A program made the translations under genes and the position numbers. This document shows positions 1-5,001 of a stretch of 9,526 nucleotides of DNA, in pieces; positions within the stretch are counted from its first letter, which is position 1; each line of letters starts with the position of its first letter. The notes below the pieces were generated by a model. The model saw nothing but the letters and a program-made list of their open reading frames with translations, made no database searches and had not been told where the DNA came from. The DNA is from Verrucomicrobiota bacterium. Its GTDB lineage: Bacteria > Verrucomicrobiota > Verrucomicrobiia > Verrucomicrobiales > Akkermansiaceae. The stretch spans positions 1 through 9,526 of the forward strand of contig VFJU01000331.1 of assembly GCA_009885905.1 (NCBI GenBank). The letters are read 5' to 3'.

Positions 1-384
1 ATCAAATCTTATCGGATCGCGATGGATGAGTTCGATATCTCAAAAGGACTCGAGATACTTAACCGCCATATCGTACACTGTAATCAATACGCCGAGCGCA
101 TGAAGCCATGGGAGCTCAATAAAAATCCAGAAAACAAGGAACGCCTTGCCACAGTTCTCTATCACTTAGCAGAAAGTGTCGCTCATGCTTCAGTCTTACT
201 CTCACCTATCTTGCCCACAGCCGCTGCGAAACTCGCTCAACAACTCAACCTCCCCCGACTAAACAGTCTCAAGTTAGATGACTTGCACTGGGGCGTTCTA
301 CCCGACGGTCATGTGATCGAAAAACCGCTCCCGGTGTTTCCTCGGATCGTCATCGAAGCTGAAACTACTGGTACCCCCACCTAG
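1..384 (+). CDS. metG: Methionyl-tRNA synthetase, C-terminal fragment (5' end outside window)
   Basis: The reading frame is open from the first base and ends at TAG 382-384, giving 127 residues. They match the helical anticodon-binding domain of class I MetRS. A helix runs into a Pro-Trp pair (W37 of the fragment), in the segment where MetRS stacks a Trp on the CAU anticodon. It is followed by RLATVLYHLAES and LLSPILPTAAAKL, typical of the closing helices of this family. The chain stops shortly after the LPVFPRI segment, so there is no C-terminal EMAP/Trbp111-type tRNA-binding domain: this is the short form of the enzyme. MetRS charges tRNA-Met and initiator tRNA with methionine in the cytoplasm. 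The ATG at 22 is an internal methionine, not a start, because the frame and the homology continue upstream of it. The catalytic HIGH and KMSKS motifs lie outside the window. Confidence 0.93.
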   Translation: MKSYRIAMDEFDISKGLEILNRHIVHCNQYAERMKPWELNKNPENKERLATVLYHLAESVAHASVLLSPILPTAAAKLAQQLNLPRLNSLKLDDLHWGVLPDGHVIEKPLPVFPRIVIEAETTGTPT

Positions 385-464
385 TTTCGACATTTCGCAA
401 AAAAAATATTCAATCTATTGATTTTTTTCCTTCCCATAAGCTGATTTTAAAGTAATTTGATTTT

Positions 465-492
465 GTTCAGTACAGCTTCGGCCATGCTGAAC
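465..492 (+). other. Hairpin with UUCG tetraloop downstream of metG
   Basis: GTTCAG (465-470) pairs with CTGAAC (487-492). The stem continues through a T-G wobble and an A-T pair, is broken by a two-base mismatch, and closes with GC/GC around TTCG. Read as plus-strand RNA the loop is C(UUCG)G, an exceptionally stable tetraloop, whereas the minus-strand loop would be CGAA. This favours plus-strand transcription. No T-run follows, so it is not a canonical intrinsic terminator. It could stabilise the metG 3' end or form the first stem of a longer structured RNA. Confidence 0.4.
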
Positions 493-580
493 TCTTAGCC
501 GCAAACCCTTACCACTAGATTTCGTTTTTGATAACCGGGGGGAAGTCAATCGAAACAGGTAACGCCTAGTGGCTGAGAAT

Positions 581-630
581 AAGGCGCGCTTTGAGATTTC
601 CGGGGGGACTTCCAAGGCGCGCTTTCTTTT
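581..630 (+). terminator. Candidate intrinsic terminator or RNA stem built from a repeated 12-mer
   Basis: AAGGCGCGCTTT occurs at 581-592 and again at 614-625. As plus-strand RNA the two copies pair over all 12 positions, with two G-U wobbles, around a 21-base loop. CTTTT follows at 626-630. The minus-strand RNA would lose the wobble pairs (A-C mismatches), so the plus strand is favoured. The loop is long and the T-run short for a classical Rho-independent terminator. It may instead be one stem of a larger RNA that includes 465-580. Confidence 0.35.
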
Positions 631-717
631 GTCCGCGAAACACTTGCCCAGAGTTGCCTGTATTTGTTTTGCTTTTTTCTCCTTCTAATCGGAGTTTTAT
701 TTTCTAAAGCCACCCTA

Positions 718-1002
718 ATGACTCGCGAAACTCAAACCATCGAAGTCGAGATTGTCGAAATTGATGAGTTGTCTCCCCATTCGATATCGGGTTCTATCGA
801 TGATGAAGCGGCCTCCGGCCGTCCTCGGGATTGGAGAAATATTCGATCCAAAATCCGCAAATTCGATAAACGCTGGTGGCCACTTTGGGCGATTGTGGGA
901 GTTATCGCTTTTTTGTTACTTCTTGCTGGGGGGCTACTCTTTGGAATCATTATTCTCGTTTTACGGTTCGTCAGGGAGCTACTTCGGGTAATTTGTCGCT
1001 GA
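718..1002 (+). CDS. Small single-pass membrane protein, function unknown
   Basis: The protein has 94 residues. Residues 1-34 are acidic, with the pattern IEVEIVEIDEL. Residues 35-52 are strongly basic (RPRDWRNIRSKIRKFDKR). From W53 to about V81 there is one long hydrophobic stretch, WPLWAIVGVIAFLLLLAGG onward, followed by a short basic tail (RFVRELLRVICR). By the positive-inside rule the basic segment before the helix suggests a cytoplasmic N-terminus, although the tail is basic too. I do not recognise a family. I chose ATG 718. A TTG at 664 is in frame and would add a hydrophobic leader (FCFFLLLIGVLF), but that stretch is T-rich non-coding-looking DNA. There is no Shine-Dalgarno sequence, which is true of every gene here. 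fabG begins 68 bases downstream in the same direction, so co-transcription is possible. I infer that it is real from its charge and hydrophobicity pattern, which an accidental frame would rarely show. Confidence 0.6.
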   Translation: MTRETQTIEVEIVEIDELSPHSISGSIDDEAASGRPRDWRNIRSKIRKFDKRWWPLWAIVGVIAFLLLLAGGLLFGIIILVLRFVRELLRVICR

Positions 1003-1070
1003 GTGCAAATCACGCAACGAATGCATCGCCGCAATTGACACAGCCCCCCTCCGATCCCCAAGTTTCCGCC

Positions 1071-1817
1071 ATGTCACGTTTTGCCAATAAAGTTGCCGTC
1101 GTCACAGGTGGTGGCCGTGGAATCGGTCAGGAAATCGCCCGCTCTTTTGCCGCGGAAGGGGCAAAGGTGGCTATTGTCAGCCGTAGCGCATCTAGCTGCG
1201 AAAAAGCGGCCGATGAAATTAACGCGAACTTCCCTGGATCCGCCACTGCATTTGCAGTTGATGTCGCCGATCACGACGCGGTTCAAGAACTCGCCAAAAA
1301 AATCGCCGAAGAAATGGGAAGCGTAAATATTCTCGTGAACAATGCCGGCGTCACTCGTGACGGACTGCTCATGCGGATGAAAGAAGAAGACTGGGACACT
1401 GTCCTCGATACCAATCTCAAAGGCGCTTTTAACACGGTCAAAGCATTCATGCGTGTCCTCATGAAAGCTGAAGACCCAAGGATTATTAACATCGCTTCGG
1501 TCATCGGTCTGATAGGAAATGCCGGACAAACCAATTACTCCGCTAGTAAAGCCGGGTTGATAGGCTTCACGAAAGCCGTCGCCCGCGAACTCGCCGGTCG
1601 CAGAGTGACCTGCAATGCCATCGCTCCGGGGTTCATTACGACTGATATGACTGACGAACTCCCACAGACGGTGAAAGATTCTGTCATCGGAAAAATTCCG
1701 TTAGGAAACTTTGGACACCCACAAGACATCGCGGCAGTTGTGACATTTCTTGCTAGCGCTGAAGCACGCTATATCACCGGCCAAGTCATCTCAGTGGATG
1801 GCGGTATGACAATGTGA
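1071..1817 (+). CDS. fabG: 3-oxoacyl-[acyl-carrier-protein] reductase
   Basis: This is a 248-residue short-chain dehydrogenase/reductase of the usual FabG length. The Rossmann nucleotide-binding loop TGGGRGIG is at 12-19, and NNAG is at 90-93, followed by the FabG-like VTRDGLLMRMKEEDWD. The catalytic tetrad is N115, S143, Y156 and K160 (YSASK). The protein ends in SVDGGMTM, typical of FabG. FabG reduces 3-oxoacyl-ACP to 3-hydroxyacyl-ACP with NADPH in the cytoplasmic fatty-acid elongation cycle. The frame stays open upstream to 876, but ATG 1071 gives the correct family N-terminus (SRFANKVAVVTGG). The usual neighbours fabD and acpP are absent, so the gene sits apart from a fab cluster; an SDR of another substrate, such as an acetoacetyl-CoA reductase, cannot be strictly excluded. 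sixA starts 53 bases downstream on the same strand with no visible terminator between them. Confidence 0.9.
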   Translation: MSRFANKVAVVTGGGRGIGQEIARSFAAEGAKVAIVSRSASSCEKAADEINANFPGSATAFAVDVADHDAVQELAKKIAEEMGSVNILVNNAGVTRDGLLMRMKEEDWDTVLDTNLKGAFNTVKAFMRVLMKAEDPRIINIASVIGLIGNAGQTNYSASKAGLIGFTKAVARELAGRRVTCNAIAPGFITTDMTDELPQTVKDSVIGKIPLGNFGHPQDIAAVVTFLASAEARYITGQVISVDGGMTM

Positions 1818-1870
1818 CCCACTTCAAAAATTTCATATTCCAATTTTCATTTTTTCAATTAGACTAACGA

Positions 1871-2353
1871 ATGAATCTCATCATCATCCGTCATGGAAAG
1901 GCAGAAGACTCTCATAGCGACGGCGATTTTTCACGCGCTTTGGTCGAAAAGGGTCGTAAGCAAGCACGACGTGCTGCCAGATTGCTGGTGGCGAATGAAT
2001 CGCTGCCAGACATTGTCCTAACAAGTCCACTCGTACGAGCCCGTCAAACGGCCGATGAATTTTGCCAAACTGCAGGCATTCCAGGTGCTACGATTCAAAG
2101 CTGGCTTGCCTGCGGCATGACACCGGAAATCGCGATGAACGAGCTCGAGGCATTCCGCGATTTCAAATGCGTCGCCATCGTAGGCCACGAGCCAGATTTT
2201 TCTCAACTGATCGAGTGGCTTCTGGGCGCAAACCAGAGCAGCATCGAAATAAAAAAAGGTGCGATCGCCGGCCTCCAGATCAACCCTCCTACCCGCAGCG
2301 GAGTGCTTCAGTTTCTCATTCCTCCTTCACTGACATCAAGGTTCAGTGCCTAG
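1871..2353 (+). CDS. sixA: SixA-type phosphohistidine phosphatase (histidine phosphatase superfamily)
   Basis: The protein has 160 residues and belongs to the branch-1 histidine phosphatases. The catalytic RHG motif is at 7-9 (H8 is the phospho-acceptor), the phosphate-binding SPLVRARQTA at 52-61 (R56), and the second catalytic histidine is H106 in VGHEPDFS. The short length, the very N-terminal RHGKAE, and the IKKGAIAGLQI strand near 127-137 fit SixA rather than phosphoglycerate mutase or cobalamin phosphatase. In E. coli SixA removes phosphate from histidines of signalling proteins, such as ArcB or the nitrogen-PTS protein NPr. No histidine kinase or PTS gene is in the window, so the partner here is unknown. 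ATG 1871 places the first beta-strand directly at the start, as expected. It may be co-transcribed with fabG. Confidence 0.85.
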   Translation: MNLIIIRHGKAEDSHSDGDFSRALVEKGRKQARRAARLLVANESLPDIVLTSPLVRARQTADEFCQTAGIPGATIQSWLACGMTPEIAMNELEAFRDFKCVAIVGHEPDFSQLIEWLLGANQSSIEIKKGAIAGLQINPPTRSGVLQFLIPPSLTSRFSA

Positions 2354-2467
2354 AAAGAAAGTAGTGCTTGCTGCGGAAATATTGATTTTTAAGTGGACTG
2401 CGGTTTTGATTGCAAGCGGTGCGGTCACCCGTGATTGTTTACCCATCTTGTATTCCATCTATTGCGC

Positions 2468-3238
2468 ATGAAAGTCGTCGCCATCGCTAACCAAAAAGGC
2501 GGCGTGGGTAAAACCACCACCGCTCTCAACCTCTCTGCCGGCCTAGCGCTGCGTGGTCAACGAGTGCTGTTGGTCGACTTAGACCCTCAGGCGAATTGCA
2601 CCAGCGGTCTCGGAATCGAGGCTCCCGAAGGGTGCAGTATCTATCCGGTACTGCTCGGCGAAACTACGGTGGCCCATCAGATTTTGTCCACGGGTCGCGA
2701 AAATCTCTCACTCCTTCCTTCAGAAATGGATCTTGCTGGGGTAGAGATCGAGTTAGCCCGCAGCGACGACCACCTCACACGTTTGCGCTCAATCCTTCAA
2801 GCACTCAAGCCTAACGACCTTTTTGAATATTGCATTCTCGACACCCCACCCTCGCTTGGCGTGCTGATGACGTCCGCTCTCGCGGCCGCTGATGAAATTC
2901 TTATCCCTCTCCAATGCGAATGGTTCGGCCTCGAAGGATTGGCAAAAATTGTCCATGTGATCGATCAAATTCGCGGCTCAGATGCAAATCCCGGTATCAA
3001 ACTCGAGGGGATTCTCATGACCATGTATGATGGAAGAACTCTGCTCTCACGCCAAGTCGTCGAGGAGGTTTCTAAGTTTTTCCCTGATCAAATGTATTCA
3101 ACGATGATCCCGCGGACGATCCGGATTGGCGAAGCACCCAGCCACGGAAAATCAATTTTTGAACACGACGCCAACGGCCTCGGAGCACAAGCGTACGGTG
3201 CCATGGCAGATGAGTTCTTAAAGCGGCACAGCGCCTGA
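2468..3238 (+). CDS. parA: ParA/Soj-family chromosome-partitioning ATPase
   Basis: The 256-residue protein has the size and motifs of chromosomal ParA. The deviant Walker A KGGVGKTT is at 10-17, with signature lysine K10 and P-loop lysine K15. The A' box VDLDPQAN begins at 36, and Walker [10 protein letters not shown] is at 123-131. The C-terminal [16 protein letters not shown] (215-230) is the conserved Soj segment. ParA dimerises on ATP, binds DNA non-specifically and moves ParB-parS complexes apart. It lacks the N-terminal HTH of plasmid type Ia ParA, which favours a chromosomal role. The frame is open from TTG 2435, but ATG 2468 gives the canonical [12 protein letters not shown] start. 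Normally parB follows at once; here a convergent kduD lies 12 bases away, so ParB must be elsewhere if present. The 114-base gap before it shows no convincing promoter. Confidence 0.92.
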   Translation: MKVVAIANQKGGVGKTTTALNLSAGLALRGQRVLLVDLDPQANCTSGLGIEAPEGCSIYPVLLGETTVAHQILSTGRENLSLLPSEMDLAGVEIELARSDDHLTRLRSILQALKPNDLFEYCILDTPPSLGVLMTSALAAADEILIPLQCEWFGLEGLAKIVHVIDQIRGSDANPGIKLEGILMTMYDGRTLLSRQVVEEVSKFFPDQMYSTMIPRTIRIGEAPSHGKSIFEHDANGLGAQAYGAMADEFLKRHSA

Positions 3239-3250
3239 CATTCTTCGAGA

Positions 3251-4012
3251 TCAGCGCCCCATCCAGCCACCATCGACCACCAGAATCTCGCCGTGGACGT
3301 AACGTGAAGCCTCACTGGCTAGAAAGACGATCGGACCTTTGAAATCTTGCGGTTCCCCCCAGCGACCCGCAGGAATACGAGAGAGAATTTGCTGACTGCG
3401 AACCGGGTCTTCACGGAGAGCCTCCGTGTTATCAGTGGAAATGTAACCGGGAGCGATAGCGTTAACATTCACTCCTTTTCCAGCCCACTCGTTAGAGAGA
3501 GCCTTAGTCAGTTGACCGATGCCACCCTTAGACGCAGCGTAACCAGGAACGGTGACGCCACCTTGAAATGTTAGAAGCGACGCGGTAAAGATAATTTTCC
3601 CACTACCACGCGCGATCATTTTCGCACCGATGTCACGGCTCAAGAGAAATTGAGCATTAAGATTTACATCGATCACCTCAAACCAGAAGTCATCGGAATG
3701 CTCGGCGGCAGGCTGGCGTTTGATCGTTCCAGCATTGTTCACCAAAATATCAGGAACCCCATGATCTAACATGACTTTCTGGGCAAAATCTTTGACCTCT
3801 TTGCGCTGTGAAAAATCACATTGGTAAGCCGTGAAAGTCCGTCCCAATGCTAAGACGGATTTTTCAATCGCGCTACCAGTCGCTTCAAGGTTGGCACTAA
3901 CGCCGATGATGTTAGCACCCGCTTCGGCGAGGCCCTCTGCCATCGCAAAGCCAATGCCACGCTTGCAACCCGTTACGATTGCGGTTTTCCCGGTGAGGTC
4001 GAATGATTTCAT
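3251..4012 (-). CDS. kduD: 2-deoxy-D-gluconate 3-dehydrogenase / 2-keto-3-deoxygluconate-forming SDR
   Basis: This is a 253-residue short-chain dehydrogenase with a cofactor loop TGCKRGIG at 14-21, NNAG at 92-95, and the catalytic residues N117, S145, Y158 and K162. Diagnostic KduD features are NNAGTIKRQPAAEHSDDFW, the ASLLTFQGG segment after the catalytic serine, NEWAGKGVNVNAIAPGY, IPAGRWGEPQD and the end VDGGWMGR. KduD reduces 3-deoxy-D-glycero-2,5-hexodiulosonate to 2-keto-3-deoxy-D-gluconate with NAD(P)H, in the cytoplasmic catabolism of unsaturated uronates. I chose ATG at 4012 because MKSFDLTGKTAIVTG is the family start. The frame extends to 4117, but that would overlap kduI and adds nothing recognisable. 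The gene begins 4 bases after the kduI stop, so the two form an operon. Its 3' end faces parA with only 12 bases between them. Confidence 0.92.
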   Translation of the reverse strand: MKSFDLTGKTAIVTGCKRGIGFAMAEGLAEAGANIIGVSANLEATGSAIEKSVLALGRTFTAYQCDFSQRKEVKDFAQKVMLDHGVPDILVNNAGTIKRQPAAEHSDDFWFEVIDVNLNAQFLLSRDIGAKMIARGSGKIIFTASLLTFQGGVTVPGYAASKGGIGQLTKALSNEWAGKGVNVNAIAPGYISTDNTEALREDPVRSQQILSRIPAGRWGEPQDFKGPIVFLASEASRYVHGEILVVDGGWMGR

Positions 4013-4016
4013 GAAA

Positions 4017-4847
4017 TTAACGAAGGTCGGCGATTTCGACACGATCCATGTCGGTGAAGGCCTGATTTTCTCCACCCATTGCCCAACAGAACCGGTAACT
4101 GGCGGTGCCGCATCCACAGTGAATCGACCAAGGTGGCGAGAGGACTACTTGGCGATCCGCCACCCAGATCGAGCGAGTTTGCTGAGGTTCGCCCATCATG
4201 TGCAGCACGCGGTGCGCTGCTGGAACATCGAAGTAACAATACACTTCGCTCCGACGGTCGTGGGTGTGGCAGGGCATGGTGTTCCAAATACTGCCAGGCT
4301 TGAACTCGGTGAAGCCCATAACAAGCTGGCAACTCTTGATGCCGTTTTCATGCACGTATTGGAAAATCGTTCGCTCATTTGCCTCGTCGCGAGTGCCAAG
4401 TTCCACGCGGTTCGCATCGCCGCGAGTCGCTTTAGTCGTTGGATACACCGCATGCGCGGGATAACTAACAAAATAATAAACCGCGGGATTGGTAGCATCA
4501 GCACTTTCAAAAATGACTTCTTTGCTGCCGCGTCCAATGTACAGGCAGTCTTGTGTAGCCATTGGATAATTGACATCATCGACCGTGACAGTGCCAGCGC
4601 CACCAAAATTGAGGACACCCATTTCACGGCGTTGGCAAAAGAAATCTGCTTTAAGCGCATCATCATTTCCAAGCGCCAAAGCATGAATGGTTGGGACGGC
4701 ACTTCCTACGATTCCTCGGTCAAGGTCGGTGTAAATAAGGCCTATCACACCGTAGACGAAAAGCTCGTCGAGCAAAAAGGTCGAACGCAACTCGTCGGTA
4801 TCAAGAATCGCCGCTTCGCGGGGTGATGGCATCAGTCGTATTTCCAT
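4017..4847 (-). CDS. kduI: 5-dehydro-4-deoxy-D-glucuronate isomerase (5-keto-4-deoxyuronate isomerase)
   Basis: The protein has 276 residues, almost exactly the length of E. coli KduI (278), and is similar along its whole length: ERREMGV-like QRREMGVLNFGGAG at 72-85, YIGRGSKEVIF at 103-113, WNTMPCHTHDRRSEVY at 188-203, and SPPWSIHCGCGT at 237-248. The zinc ligands of this cupin-like fold are all present as H194, H196, E201 and H243, two positions offset from the E. coli residues. KduI converts 5-keto-4-deoxyuronate, the open form of the sugar released from lyase products, into 3-deoxy-D-glycero-2,5-hexodiulosonate, the substrate of the neighbouring KduD. ATG 4847 is chosen from alignment with E. 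coli; M6 is an alternative. The gene is divergent from the GH105 gene, whose product would supply its substrate, and a shared control region of 154 bases lies between them. Confidence 0.95.
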   Translation of the reverse strand: MEIRLMPSPREAAILDTDELRSTFLLDELFVYGVIGLIYTDLDRGIVGSAVPTIHALALGNDDALKADFFCQRREMGVLNFGGAGTVTVDDVNYPMATQDCLYIGRGSKEVIFESADATNPAVYYFVSYPAHAVYPTTKATRGDANRVELGTRDEANERTIFQYVHENGIKSCQLVMGFTEFKPGSIWNTMPCHTHDRRSEVYCYFDVPAAHRVLHMMGEPQQTRSIWVADRQVVLSPPWSIHCGCGTASYRFCWAMGGENQAFTDMDRVEIADLR

Positions 4848-4867
4848 GAAGATGAATTTTTTGAATA

Positions 4868-4896
4868 ATTTTACCGAGCGGACACGCAGTTTTTAA
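4868..4896 (-). promoter_or_regulatory. Candidate sigma70-type promoter of kduI-kduD
   Basis: On the minus strand TAAAAT (4873-4868, 5 of 6 to TATAAT) lies 17 bases downstream of TTAAAA (4896-4891, 4 of 6 to TTGACA). The predicted start would fall near 4861, leaving a leader of about 14 bases before the kduI ATG. It is judged only by consensus match and position, and the region is AT-rich, so chance matches are easy. No comparably good plus-strand promoter for the GH105 gene was seen in 4848-5001. Confidence 0.3.
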
Positions 4897-4902
4897 ATGC
4901 GT
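4884..4902. promoter_or_regulatory. Imperfect 19-bp dyad, possible operator of the divergent uronate genes
   Basis: ACGCA (4884-4888) and TGCGT (4898-4902) form inverted half-sites around an AT-rich centre, and two further inner pairs match (7 of 9 in all). The dyad overlaps the candidate -35 box of kduI and lies in the shared region with the GH105 gene, a natural place for a repressor that responds to a uronate intermediate. It does not match the KdgR consensus I know, and no regulator gene is in the window. Confidence 0.25.
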
Positions 4903-5001
4903 TTTTGATTTCCTAGCTTCAGTTGGTGTTTATTCTCCATCTGACCCGTACTCTGGCAACTGGAATTTAAGCTACATCATTTCTTATTCATTTAAATCCT
5001 C

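Larger units (their letters stand above)
385..717. other. 333-base non-coding gap with repeats and possible structured RNA
   Basis: No convincing gene lies between metG and the next CDS. The left part is AT-rich, with A8 (399-406) facing T7 (422-428). The middle holds the UUCG hairpin (465-492) and an inverted repeat CCACTAG 512-518 / CTAGTGG 566-572. A second inverted repeat is GGAAGTC 541-547 / GACTTCC 607-613. Two direct repeats alternate: CCGGGGGG at 535-542 and 600-607, and AAGGCGCGCTTT at 581-592 and 614-625. The GGAAGTC copy lies in the loop of the CCACTAG stem and its partner lies in the loop of the 581-625 stem, so a loop-loop (kissing) contact is geometrically possible. I recognise no known riboswitch, 6S, tmRNA, SRP or RNase P signature. 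The right part (631-717) is T-rich and featureless. Confidence 0.45.

Noticed and set aside
399..428. A8/T7 inverted repeat just after metG as an intrinsic terminator
   Set aside because: The stem would contain only A-T pairs in an AT-rich stretch, too weak to call a terminator.
571..592. GGCTGAGA reminiscent of the TPP riboswitch
   Set aside because: The other conserved TPP elements (ACCC, GAACCTGAT, the 3' GGGA) are missing in the right order, and the downstream gene is not thiamine-related.
415..615. 66-residue minus-strand open frame in the metG downstream gap
   Set aside because: It covers the repeat cluster, is very rich in Arg/Ser/Lys without any domain pattern, and is better explained as chance translation of structured DNA.
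876..1070. N-terminal extension of fabG to 876
   Set aside because: The extra 65 residues overlap the membrane-protein gene in another frame and have no place in the FabG family; ATG 1071 gives the normal N-terminus.
2366..2417. GCTTGC/GCAAGC inverted repeat between sixA and parA
   Set aside because: Only 6 bp with a 40-base loop and no T-run; expected by chance.
2424..2435. TCAC-CC-GTGA dyad upstream of parA as a parS site
   Set aside because: It has two extra central bases and lacks the flanking TGTTT/AAACA arms of parS.
3831..4826. 331-residue plus-strand open frame opposite kduI and the start of kduD
   Set aside because: It is fully antisense to two confidently identified enzymes, has no recognisable domain, and reads as low-quality protein.
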